Assembly: GCA_903938445.1 (NCBI GenBank) | Contig: CAJADG010000081.1 | Coordinates: 1 to 64,000, forward strand | DNA length: 64,000 nucleotides | Direction: 5' to 3' | Origin: an uncultured Bacteroidota bacterium | GTDB lineage: Bacteria > Bacteroidota > Bacteroidia > Chitinophagales > Chitinophagaceae | Shown here: piece by piece, positions 19,314-27,766 of the stretch | How the letters are laid out: each line of letters begins with the position of its first letter | Numbering within the stretch: the stretch's first letter is position 1 | Made by a program: the position numbers and the translations under genes | Notes under the pieces: generated by a model | Databases searched by the model: none | The model's input: the letters and a program-made list of their open reading frames with translations, nothing else | Told to the model about the DNA's origin: nothing

Positions 19314-20354
19314 TTATTTGTAATTGGATAAATATTCACAAATATTTTTGACCATTCCAGGTCCTTCATAAATAAAGCCGGTCCAAATTTGAACTAAACT
19401 GGCACCTGCCTCTATTTTGGATTGCGCATCTTCACCTTTAAAAATACCACCACTTGCAATAATCGGTAAACGATTTCCAATGCCTTTATGTAGGTAACTT
19501 AATACTTGGTTTGATTTTTCAAGTAATGGTTGGCCACTTAATCCACCAGCACCAAATTGGGTTGCGGCAGTTAAATTATTTTGGTTCAATAAGCTACGAT
19601 CCAATGTGGTATTGCTTGAAACCAAACCGTCGATTTTCACTTCCTGTGTTAATGAAATAATATCATCCAATGCAGCTGTTTCTAAATCGGGTGCAATTTT
19701 CAATAAAATAGGTTTTTTATTTTTATTGATATTTTGTAATTCACTAAATATTTTTCTTAAAGATTCTTTTTCTTGTAATTCACGAAGTCCTGGTGTATTG
19801 GGAGAACTCACATTTACAACAAAGTAATCTACCACTTCTTCTAATCCCGAAAAATTAATGCAATAATCCTTCCAAGCATCGCTATTATCGGTGACTTTAT
19901 TTTTCCCAATATTACCTCCAACAATCAAACTAGAATTTGATTTTTCTTTTCTAATTTTTAATCTTTTTGAAATCGCTTCTACACCATCATTGTTGAATCC
20001 CATTCGGTTAATCAAGGCTTTTTGACTTGGTATTCTAAACAATCTTGGCGTAGGATTACCAGCCTGTGCTTTTGGCGTTACCGTTCCAATTTCAACAAAG
20101 CCAAATCCTAATAATTCCAAAACATCTAAATGTTCTGCATTTTTATCGAAACCAGCACCCAGTCCAACCGGGTTGGGGAATTGTAAACCAAAGAGTTCTT
20201 TTGATAAATCCTTTCCTTTAAATTGAAAATTGTCAGCAAGTAATTGTTTGCCAAATGGCAAAGCTGCTGCAAAGTGTAAACCTTGCATGGATACTTTATG
20301 GGCAGTTTCCGGAGGAAGTAAAAATAGGGTATTGCGGATAATAGGGTAGATCAT
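19314..20354 (-). CDS. pyrD: Dihydroorotate dehydrogenase (quinone), class 2
   Basis: Membrane-associated FMN enzyme of pyrimidine synthesis that oxidises dihydroorotate to orotate and passes electrons to menaquinone. The 346-aa length and the N-terminal amphipathic helix region (IRNTLFLLPPETAHKVS) define class 2. Visible motifs: NPVGLGAGFDKNAE, GFVEIGTVTPKAQAGNPTPR, catalytic Ser in NVSSPNTPGL, KIAPDL, and phosphate-binding ASGGIFKGEDA. Its -7 element ends 4 nt before the ATG. Other pyrimidine genes (partial carB, pyrC) are in this window but unlinked. Confidence 0.96.
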   Translation of the reverse strand: MIYPIIRNTLFLLPPETAHKVSMQGLHFAAALPFGKQLLADNFQFKGKDLSKELFGLQFPNPVGLGAGFDKNAEHLDVLELLGFGFVEIGTVTPKAQAGNPTPRLFRIPSQKALINRMGFNNDGVEAISKRLKIRKEKSNSSLIVGGNIGKNKVTDNSDAWKDYCINFSGLEEVVDYFVVNVSSPNTPGLRELQEKESLRKIFSELQNINKNKKPILLKIAPDLETAALDDIISLTQEVKIDGLVSSNTTLDRSLLNQNNLTAATQFGAGGLSGQPLLEKSNQVLSYLHKGIGNRLPIIASGGIFKGEDAQSKIEAGASLVQIWTGFIYEGPGMVKNICEYLSNYK

Positions 20355-20358
20355 ATTG

Positions 20359-20366
20359 CAAAATTA
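20359..20366 (-). promoter_or_regulatory. -7 promoter element of pyrD, 4 nt from the start codon
   Basis: Minus-strand TAATTTTG, an exact TAnnTTTG match, separated from the ATG by only CAAT. Transcription should begin at or next to the ATG, so a leaderless message is predicted. Confidence 0.5.
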
Positions 20367-20453
20367 CAATGAAATATTTAGTTGCATAAACAACTGTTTA
20401 TAAAAATGCCTACATTTATGGTGAAATTGAGTGTTTCACATAAATCCAATGGT

Positions 20454-21629
20454 ATGCAAGAAGCTTATATAGTAGCCGGTTTTAGAACTGCCGTGACAAA
20501 GAGTAAAAAGGGAGGCTTTCGTTTTATGCGTTCGGACGAATTAGCGATTCAAGTCATTCAGGGGTTGATGAAAAGTTTGCCTGCCTTGGATCCAAAATTG
20601 GTAGATGATGTGATAGTAGGCAATGCGGTGCCAGAAGCCGAACAGGGTTTACAATTTGGAAGAATGATTTCAGCAAAAGCTTTAGGTATTGAAGTGCCTG
20701 GAATTACCATCAATAGATATTGCGCAAGTGGTTTAGAAAGTATTGCCATGGCGACTGCTAAAATTAGAACCGGCATGGCCGATTGTATTATTGCTGGCGG
20801 TACAGAATCTATGAGTTTGGTACCCACAGCTGGATGGAAAACAGTACCTGCCTATTCTATAGCAGTAGAAGAACCAGATTATTATTTATCCATGGGTTTA
20901 ACAGCCGAAGCGGTTGCTCAAGAATACAATGTGAGTAGGGAAGACCAAGATGCGTTTGCATTGTCTTCACATCAAAAAGCAAAAGCAGCTATTGAACAAG
21001 GTCATTTCAAAAAAGGTATTTTACCGATTGAAGTAACAGAGACTTATGTAAATGAAAAAAATAAAAAAGCAACCAAGTCTTATATTGTTGATACAGATGA
21101 TGGAGTGCGTGCAGATACAACGATTGAAGCATTATCAAAATTAAAGCCAGCATTTGCAGTGAAAGGATCTGTAACAGCAGGAAATTCTTCACAAACAAGT
21201 GACGGTGCAAGCTTTGTAATTGTGATGAGTGAAAAAATGATTAATTCGCTAGGATTAAAGCCAATTGGGCGTTTGGTGAATTGTGCTTCTGCCGGAGTGC
21301 ACCCAAGAATAATGGGTATTGGTCCAGTAGCAGCCATTCCAAAAGTATTAAAACAAGCTGGAATGAATTTGGATCAAATTGATTTAATAGAATTGAACGA
21401 AGCATTTGCATCCCAATCTTTAGCTGTAATTCGAGAATTAAATTTAGATACGAATAAAGTAAATATTAATGGAGGCGCTATTGCATTAGGCCATCCATTA
21501 GGTTGCACAGGTGCTAAATTAACAGTACAAATATTAAATGACTTAGAACGTTTGAATAAAAAGTATGGTATGGTAACTGCTTGTGTAGGTGGCGGTCAAG
21601 GCATTGCCGGGGTGATCGAGAGAATCTAA
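20454..21629 (+). CDS. Acetyl-CoA C-acyltransferase (thiolase)
   Basis: Thiolase of 391 aa that cleaves 3-ketoacyl-CoA with CoA (fatty-acid beta-oxidation) or runs the reverse condensation. The nucleophilic Cys is in NRYCASGLES (about 90), the NEAF motif is in ELNEAFASQ, the catalytic His in GGAIALGHPLGCTGA and the second Cys in TACVGGGQG. I choose ATG 20454 (MQEAYIV), which gives the usual family length; ATGs at 20406 and 20418 and a TTG at 20382 would add unconserved residues. Stands alone, divergent from pyrD. Confidence 0.92.
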   Translation: MQEAYIVAGFRTAVTKSKKGGFRFMRSDELAIQVIQGLMKSLPALDPKLVDDVIVGNAVPEAEQGLQFGRMISAKALGIEVPGITINRYCASGLESIAMATAKIRTGMADCIIAGGTESMSLVPTAGWKTVPAYSIAVEEPDYYLSMGLTAEAVAQEYNVSREDQDAFALSSHQKAKAAIEQGHFKKGILPIEVTETYVNEKNKKATKSYIVDTDDGVRADTTIEALSKLKPAFAVKGSVTAGNSSQTSDGASFVIVMSEKMINSLGLKPIGRLVNCASAGVHPRIMGIGPVAAIPKVLKQAGMNLDQIDLIELNEAFASQSLAVIRELNLDTNKVNINGGAIALGHPLGCTGAKLTVQILNDLERLNKKYGMVTACVGGGQGIAGVIERI

Positions 21630-21640
21630 ATCGCCAGTTA

Positions 21641-22840
21641 CTATGGGTAAAGTAAATATTTCTTTCTGATTTTTTTGAATGCAATTAATCCTGGCTCCCA
21701 AGATTTTCTAATGTCTGCTTCTGACACTCCGTCTTTTATTTGCTGCATTAAATTGGCATTGCCTGCAAGCTTATTAAAAAAGTAAGCAGTAGGTTCTTTT
21801 GTTTTGGGTGCTAAAAAGAAACTATCTTTTTGCGGAAAGTTTTTATACATTTCTAAAATCAATGCAAGATCTATCTTATCCTTTGGTGGCGTTTGTTGGG
21901 TAAGATCCCATCCATAACAAACTTGTCCATATAATTTTGAAGACAAAGCACCTACTCTTGGATTGGGTGTAAAACTAAACGTCTTAATGGTAATACTTGG
22001 ATGACCAATGTATGCAAAAGCATGAGCAGTTCCACGTCCTTCACTCATTACCGTTCCTTCCACTAAACATGTTGTTGGGTACCATAATATGGAGGACATG
22101 TCTGGCAAATTGGGAGAAGGGGCAATCGGCAATGTATACATGGATTGATGCGTATAATTTTTATTGCGAATAATTTGTAAAGACCAATTTGCATTTTGAT
22201 TTGTTTTACTACTATCCATTTTCATCCACTTTTCTCCTCTCAACATGAATGCATATTCTCCCATCGTCATTCCATAAACAATTGGTATGGCTTGCTTTCC
22301 AACACCACTCACATAAGGTGTCTCTAAAATAGGGCCGTCCACAAAATGTCCATTTGGATTTGGGCGATCTAATACTATTAAAGGTTTGTTATTGGCCATT
22401 GCAGATTCCATATAATACTGCAAGGAATTGATATAGGTATAAAATCGAGCACCAACATCCTGTACATCAAATAATAAAATGTCAATGTCTTCCAAATCTT
22501 CTTTAGCAGGCGCATTCTTTTTTCCATACAATGAAACTATTGGTATGCCAGTTTTTTCATCTAATGCATCATTTACTTTTTCACCAGCATCGGCGGTGCC
22601 TCTGAGACCATGTTCGGGGGTAAAAACTTTTTGAATATGAATCCCTGCTTTTAATAAAGTGTCCATTAAATGAGACTTTCCAATTAACGCAGTTTGATTG
22701 GTAAATAATCCAACACGTTTATTTTTTAACAAAGGAAAGTACTCGCTGGTTTGATAGGCTCCTGGTAGTATATTTTGTTGTGCGTGTATATGCGTTGTTG
22801 TAAAAACAATCAATAACAGAATAGACAATACTTTATTCAT
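21641..22840 (-). CDS. namZ: Exo-beta-N-acetylmuramidase NamZ-like (DUF1343)
   Basis: Secreted 399-aa protein with signal peptide (MNKVLSILLLIVFTTTHIHAQ). The DUF1343 landmarks are VGLFTNQTAL, FTPEHGLRGTADAGE, DVQDVGARFYTYI and LDRPNPNG. Members of this family in Bacillus and Tannerella (NamZ) release N-acetylmuramic acid from the non-reducing end of peptidoglycan fragments. It sits 10 nt downstream of nadE on the same strand, so cotranscription is likely. The product MurNAc could enter the AmgK/MurU-type pathway encoded at 52.3-54.5 kb in this window. The enzyme activity is inferred from family membership. Confidence 0.85.
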   Translation of the reverse strand: MNKVLSILLLIVFTTTHIHAQQNILPGAYQTSEYFPLLKNKRVGLFTNQTALIGKSHLMDTLLKAGIHIQKVFTPEHGLRGTADAGEKVNDALDEKTGIPIVSLYGKKNAPAKEDLEDIDILLFDVQDVGARFYTYINSLQYYMESAMANNKPLIVLDRPNPNGHFVDGPILETPYVSGVGKQAIPIVYGMTMGEYAFMLRGEKWMKMDSSKTNQNANWSLQIIRNKNYTHQSMYTLPIAPSPNLPDMSSILWYPTTCLVEGTVMSEGRGTAHAFAYIGHPSITIKTFSFTPNPRVGALSSKLYGQVCYGWDLTQQTPPKDKIDLALILEMYKNFPQKDSFFLAPKTKEPTAYFFNKLAGNANLMQQIKDGVSEADIRKSWEPGLIAFKKIRKKYLLYP

Positions 22841-22849
22841 GATAAAAAT

Positions 22850-24532
22850 TTAACTCAAATATTTTCCAACAATGGGCACTCTACGACCAACACCAAATGC
22901 TTTTGGTGAAATACGAATGATGGGACAAAACTGATTACGCTTGTACTCGTTGTTATTTACCATCTTTAAAGTGCGATCCACCAAAGCTTCATCAAATCCA
23001 AGCGATTTAATTGCGGAAGGATCTGCTCTTTTTTCAATGTATTGATATAAGATTTGATCAAGTATTGCATAATCTGGTAAACTATCACTGTCTTTTTGAT
23101 CAGGTCTAAGTTCGGCACTAGGTGCTTTATCAATAATATTTTGAGGAATTATTTCATTATTTCTATTAATGTAATTTGCCAAGGCGTACACTTGCATTTT
23201 ATAACAACCCCCAAGTACACCAAGGCCTCCAGCCATATCCCCATATAAAGTGCCATAGCCGGTTGCTAATTCACTTTTATTGGAAGTATTCAATAAAACG
23301 TAGCCAATTTTATTGGCAATTGCCATTAAAATATTACCACGCGATCTACTTTGTATATTCTCTTCTGCTAAAGAAAAAGGAAGATCTTTAAAAATAGGTT
23401 TTAATGTAGACAAGAAAGTTTCATAAACCTCTTTGATTGGTATGATATCATATGGGTTGTTTAAATTCTTGCTAAGTTGAACCGCATCATCAACTGAATG
23501 TTCAGTTGAATAGGGCGAAGGCATTAATATAGCATGTACATTTTCCTTACCCAATGCGTCACATGCAATAGCCAAAGTAACTGCGGAATCAATACCGCCA
23601 GAAGATCCTAGAATGGCACGCTTAAAGCCCATCTTATTAAAATAATCCTTGATCCCTAATACCAATGCTTTATACACTTGATCAATATTAAGTTCGGGCA
23701 TTAGTTTAACTGGATTCAGTTCTTTACTTGGTACTTGTGCTGCTGGTTCTAAAATTGGCGCATTTATAGTTCCATCTTCGTTGCATTCAAAAATTTGCAT
23801 GGCAGATTCAAACATGGGTAGTGCTCCACATAAATTAGCATCTTTGTCAAATACCAATGAAGCGCCATCAAAAACAATTTCAGTTTGACTCCCAACTGCG
23901 TTACAATAAAATAAAGGCTTCTTATATTTTACAACATTTGCTTTAATAGTTGCTTTACGATCCTCGTCATGCGTATAATCAAAAGGGGAAGCGCTCAGGT
24001 TTAATAAAATGTCTGGTTGTTGATCCATCATTTTATCCATTGGACAAATGCGATACAAAGGATTGTCACCTAGATTCCAAATGTCTTCACAAATTGTAAT
24101 GGCTAATTTTTTTCCTTTAAATGGAACTACCTTCCAATCGTCTGCGGGTTCAAAATATCTATTTTCATCGAACACATCATAGGTTGGCAACAGTGTTTTA
24201 TGAATTTCGGCTACTATTTTTTGTTCGTATAAAAAAAATGCAGCGTTGTATAAATCTTTTCCTTTTTCATTTGAATTACGTGCAGGACTACCAATCAAAA
24301 CCCCAATCGTATCTGCGGCATGTTTAATGGTTTCAATGCTTTCGTAACATTTATTAATAAAGTCTTTAAACTCTACAAAGTCTCTTGCAGGGTATCCACA
24401 AACACTCATCTCGCTAAATAAAATAATATCGGCTCCTTGCTTTTTAGCTTCCTCAATGGCGCATAACATTTTTTCGGTGTTTTGCTCAAAGTTGCCAATA
24501 TGATAATTTTGTTGGGCTATGCAAATCTTCAT
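22850..24532 (-). CDS. nadE: Glutamine-dependent NAD+ synthetase
   Basis: Two-domain enzyme of 560 aa that makes NAD from nicotinate adenine dinucleotide using glutamine. N-terminal nitrilase-like amidase: catalytic Glu in LFSEMSVCGYP, Lys in HKTLLPTYDVFDE, Cys in ITICEDIWN. C-terminal synthetase: ATP-pyrophosphatase loop GSSGGIDSAVTL (about 310). Both halves are complete. In Flavobacterium gldB also lies beside nadE; here gldB is divergent, its ATG 57 nt away. Confidence 0.96.
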   Translation of the reverse strand: MKICIAQQNYHIGNFEQNTEKMLCAIEEAKKQGADIILFSEMSVCGYPARDFVEFKDFINKCYESIETIKHAADTIGVLIGSPARNSNEKGKDLYNAAFFLYEQKIVAEIHKTLLPTYDVFDENRYFEPADDWKVVPFKGKKLAITICEDIWNLGDNPLYRICPMDKMMDQQPDILLNLSASPFDYTHDEDRKATIKANVVKYKKPLFYCNAVGSQTEIVFDGASLVFDKDANLCGALPMFESAMQIFECNEDGTINAPILEPAAQVPSKELNPVKLMPELNIDQVYKALVLGIKDYFNKMGFKRAILGSSGGIDSAVTLAIACDALGKENVHAILMPSPYSTEHSVDDAVQLSKNLNNPYDIIPIKEVYETFLSTLKPIFKDLPFSLAEENIQSRSRGNILMAIANKIGYVLLNTSNKSELATGYGTLYGDMAGGLGVLGGCYKMQVYALANYINRNNEIIPQNIIDKAPSAELRPDQKDSDSLPDYAILDQILYQYIEKRADPSAIKSLGFDEALVDRTLKMVNNNEYKRNQFCPIIRISPKAFGVGRRVPIVGKYLS

Positions 24533-24589
24533 AAACTCAAAGTTCGGTTTTTAAAAATAAATAAACTCGGTTTTTTTGTACTTTCACCT

Positions 24590-25597
24590 ATGCGAATTGC
24601 CACTTTTATTACTTTTTTCTCTGTTTTATTTGCGTTTGGCTGTAATCAACTAAATATTGATCCAGCGGAGAAGGCGCCTCTTTTTCAAGTGAAAATTGAA
24701 AGATTTGATAGTGCTTTTTTTTCAATGGACACAGTGCACACAGCAATTGAAATAGAAAAACTACTTAAAGCATATCCAGGTTTTGGGCAAGATTTTTTAA
24801 CTAGAATTCTAATGTTAAAAAAAGTTGATGATACTATTGGTATCAAAACGTTCTACAGAAATTATTTACCGATTTATAAAGATGTGCAAAAAGTAAATGC
24901 AATCAAAATTGCTAAGCCTGCTATTGAAGATGCCTTTAAGCGATTACATTTTTATTTTCCTAAATATGCATTGACGCATCATGTGATTTTATTTGTAGGT
25001 CCATTGGAATCTTATGGGAACATAATTACGAATGATGCCATAGCAGTTGGGCTGCAAATGCATATGGGTGCTCCATCAAAATGGTATTACGATGAGCGTA
25101 TTCAAACTATATATCCAACTTACTTGAGTCGTAGATATACACCAGATAATATTGCATTTAGTACAGTGCAAAATATTTTAAGCGATATTTATTTACCTTC
25201 TGTTAAATCACCTACTTTAATTGCGCAAATGATTGAAGCTGGTAAAATACAATATATTATGAATGCATGTTTTCCTAATGCGCCAGACTCCTTGCGATTA
25301 GGTTATACAAATGAACATTGTATCAATATCAAAAGTCAAGAGGGAGAAATTTGGTCTTATTTACAACATGAAAAATTAAGTTATTCCACCCATTCCACTG
25401 ATATAGATAACTTTATGCAGGATGCAGCATTTAGTAACTTATTTGGAGAATCTTTGCCTGGAAATATTGGGAAATATATTGGGTTTAAAATAGTAGATGC
25501 CTGGATGCAACAAAAAACACAAAAAGGGATTACAATGGAGACGCTTTTGAATACTTCTTCCGATAAAATTTTTGAAACAGCGGCTTACAATCCTTAA
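24590..25597 (+). CDS. gldB: Gliding motility lipoprotein GldB
   Basis: Predicted lipoprotein of 335 aa with a lipobox ending FAFGC (Cys 18), so anchored in the envelope. The region VKIERFDSAFFSMD near the mature N-terminus and the C-terminal GKYIGFKIVDAWMQQK match GldB, required for gliding and type IX secretion-related surface motility in Flavobacterium. In that genus gldC follows; here it does not, the next gene being convergent apaG. The frame extends back to a TTG at 24482 inside nadE, but the lipoprotein signal fixes the start at 24590. GldB-like proteins occur in non-gliding Bacteroidota too. Confidence 0.85.
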   Translation: MRIATFITFFSVLFAFGCNQLNIDPAEKAPLFQVKIERFDSAFFSMDTVHTAIEIEKLLKAYPGFGQDFLTRILMLKKVDDTIGIKTFYRNYLPIYKDVQKVNAIKIAKPAIEDAFKRLHFYFPKYALTHHVILFVGPLESYGNIITNDAIAVGLQMHMGAPSKWYYDERIQTIYPTYLSRRYTPDNIAFSTVQNILSDIYLPSVKSPTLIAQMIEAGKIQYIMNACFPNAPDSLRLGYTNEHCINIKSQEGEIWSYLQHEKLSYSTHSTDIDNFMQDAAFSNLFGESLPGNIGKYIGFKIVDAWMQQKTQKGITMETLLNTSSDKIFETAAYNP

Positions 25598-25602
25598 TCT
25601 AA

Positions 25603-25989
25603 TTAATTTAATTTGATAGGAGCTGCTAATTTAAAGGCAGGTATTTTTACTTGAATTTGACTGCGATTTTCTATGTTTTCCATGGTATAGAAACCTTGCA
25701 TCTTACCTAGTTCGCTTTTTAAATGACAGCCGCTTACATATTGGTAATGCTTACCAGGCATTATGATAGGTTGAACACCTACGACACCTTCACCTTCCAC
25801 AATTCTTTGTTCGGTATTACTATCAAAAACTTCCCAGTATCTTCTTAATAATTTTACAGGAAACGCATTATGATTTTCAATGGTAATGCGATATGCAAAC
25901 ATGTATTCATTCTGTAATGGATTGCTATAATCTTTTTGGTAAAAAGATTCTATGCTTATTTCTATTCCTTCTGAAATCTTAGAAACCAT
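25603..25989 (-). CDS. apaG: ApaG domain protein
   Basis: Small single-domain beta-sandwich protein of 128 aa of the ApaG/DUF525 family, linked genetically to Co2+/Mg2+ sensitivity and polyphosphorylated nucleotide metabolism in enterobacteria. The family core AYRITIENHNAFPVKLLRR, GEGVVGVQPIIMPGKHYQYVSG and the MQGFYTME end motif are clear. The exact molecular role is unsettled in the family. Convergent with gldB, 5 nt apart. A small imperfect hairpin sits in its 5' region around 26014-26029. Confidence 0.93.
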   Translation of the reverse strand: MVSKISEGIEISIESFYQKDYSNPLQNEYMFAYRITIENHNAFPVKLLRRYWEVFDSNTEQRIVEGEGVVGVQPIIMPGKHYQYVSGCHLKSELGKMQGFYTMENIENRSQIQVKIPAFKLAAPIKLN

Positions 25990-26105
25990 TTTTCTAGTAT
26001 CTAAATAGTGCGCCGCAGAGTATACTGCGAGGTAAAAGTAACAAAAAATTTACACGGATGGCTTAAAAAAACAGCATAATTTTTTATTAGACACATTAAG
26101 TGCTT

Positions 26106-26113
26106 TACCTTTG
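26106..26113 (+). promoter_or_regulatory. -7 promoter element upstream of isocitrate dehydrogenase
   Basis: TACCTTTG, an exact TAnnTTTG match, ends 56 nt before the ATG at 26170, so the transcript would have a leader of about 50 nt. The rest of the 180-nt intergenic region (25990-26169) shows no other feature. Confidence 0.55.
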
Positions 26114-26169
26114 CGCAATCGTATGCGTTTAGTTGAAAATCACTCAATTATAATTTAAAATATACCCAA

Positions 26170-27621
26170 ATGAAGATCGCAGTTGCAAATGGAGATGGAA
26201 TTGGCCCAGAGATAATGGAGGCTGTCATTCATGTATTTAATTCCGCAAAAGTTCCCTTGGAATATCAATTTGTGGATATGGGTAAATGGGTTTTTGATAA
26301 AGGCTTTAGCAACGGAATGACACCAGAAGCTAAAGCAACCATCGAAGATCTAGGTATATTATTTAAAGGGCCGATGGAAACTCCAAAAGGTAAAGGAGTG
26401 AAAAGTGTTAATGTTACTGCAAGAAAAACTTGGAATACTTATGCTAATGACAGGCATTTTCAAACATTAAGTGGAGTTGATACTGTTTTTAGTAAGGCTG
26501 GTATCAATATCGATTTAACCATTGTAAGAGAAAATATTGAAGATACTTACGGTGGTGTTGAGCATATGCTAACACAAGATGTTGCATTAGGCCGTCGTTT
26601 TATTACTCGTCCAGGAAGCGAACAAGTAATTAGATATGCTTTTGAAATGGCTAAGAAAAAAGGAGCTAGAAGAATCACTTGTGGTCATAAAGCAAACATC
26701 ATGAAATTAACAGATGGATTGTTTTTAGAAGTATTTAAGGAAGTGGCTGCAGAATATCCTGAATTAAATGCCGATGATATTATTGTAGATGATTTATGTA
26801 TGAAATTAGTAAGTCGACCAGAAACTTTTGATGTAATTGTATTAACTAATTTGCAAGGTGATATTGTTAGTGACTTATGCGCTGGATTGGTTGGTGGGCT
26901 TGGGTTTGCGCCTTCTGCAAATATTGGGGATCATATTTCTATTTTTGAAGCAGTGCATGGAACTGCACCAGATATTGCAGGAAAAAATATTGCGAATCCA
27001 ACTTCCTTATTATTGAGTGGATTAAGTATGTTGCGACATTTAGGTTTAATGGAACAAGCAGTAATGATTGAAAATGCTTTGTTATATACTTTAGAATCTG
27101 GAGTACATACAGGTGACTTTGGTGACAAAACCATTCCATCCGTAAACACGACACAATTTGCACAAGCAATCATTGATAATTTTGGCAAATTACCCAAGAC
27201 GAATCCAAGACCTGCATTAAAGAATTTTGAATTTATTCCAACCAACAGTAAAATTACCGTTAATCCAATGTTGGAAGGAAGTCAAAAAGAGGAACGTAAA
27301 ATTGTGGGAGCAGATATTTTTATTGAAAGTAATTTACAACCCAATGCCATTGCAGAAATTGCCATCAAACATGAAACTGAAAATTTGAAATTGATTATCA
27401 TTTCAAATCGCGGTACACAAGTATGGCCAACAGGATCTGTTTACACAAATTTGGTGAATCAATTCAGGTTGCGTTTTGAAACTAAAGAGGATAATATCGT
27501 TACTCAAAAAGACGTCATTCATCTTTATAGTACTTTGTCTAATGATTTCTCGATTAGTTCGCTTGAGACCTTAAATATGTGGGCTGGCAAAAAAGGATAT
27601 AGCTTGGCTCAAGGTCAATAA
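26170..27621 (+). CDS. icd: Isocitrate dehydrogenase, long C-terminal type
   Basis: TCA-cycle enzyme converting isocitrate to 2-oxoglutarate, 483 aa. The first ~335 residues are the beta-decarboxylating dehydrogenase core: NGDGIGPE, the substrate loop KGVKSVNVTARKTWN, VRENIEDTYGGVEH, and EAVHGTAPDIAGKNIANP. Residues ~340-483 form an additional C-terminal domain like that of the Thermus and Rickettsia enzymes (about 480-496 aa). NADP is the usual cofactor of this long type. Own promoter; monocistronic judging by the 145-nt gap before the next gene, which holds nothing I can identify. Confidence 0.92.
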   Translation: MKIAVANGDGIGPEIMEAVIHVFNSAKVPLEYQFVDMGKWVFDKGFSNGMTPEAKATIEDLGILFKGPMETPKGKGVKSVNVTARKTWNTYANDRHFQTLSGVDTVFSKAGINIDLTIVRENIEDTYGGVEHMLTQDVALGRRFITRPGSEQVIRYAFEMAKKKGARRITCGHKANIMKLTDGLFLEVFKEVAAEYPELNADDIIVDDLCMKLVSRPETFDVIVLTNLQGDIVSDLCAGLVGGLGFAPSANIGDHISIFEAVHGTAPDIAGKNIANPTSLLLSGLSMLRHLGLMEQAVMIENALLYTLESGVHTGDFGDKTIPSVNTTQFAQAIIDNFGKLPKTNPRPALKNFEFIPTNSKITVNPMLEGSQKEERKIVGADIFIESNLQPNAIAEIAIKHETENLKLIIISNRGTQVWPTGSVYTNLVNQFRLRFETKEDNIVTQKDVIHLYSTLSNDFSISSLETLNMWAGKKGYSLAQGQ

Positions 27622-27766
27622 TGACCACTTGGTTTTAATTCGTGGCAACGTTTTCGGAAAAATGCTTTGGTTTTACCCTCATTTGACCAAAAATTGCCAA
27701 TATCGGTGGGAAAAAAACCAATTTTGATGTATTTTCACAGCTCAATTACAAAATAGCCTTTTACCT

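Noticed and set aside
24482-24589. Longer gldB frame from TTG 24482
   Set aside because: It overlaps the start of divergent nadE and places the lipoprotein signal inside the chain; the ATG at 24590 gives a proper lipobox.
26014-26029. Imperfect hairpin CGCAG-AGTATA-CTGCG upstream of apaG
   Set aside because: Only 5 bp of stem, no T-tract and no known motif; noted in the apaG entry but not listed as a feature.
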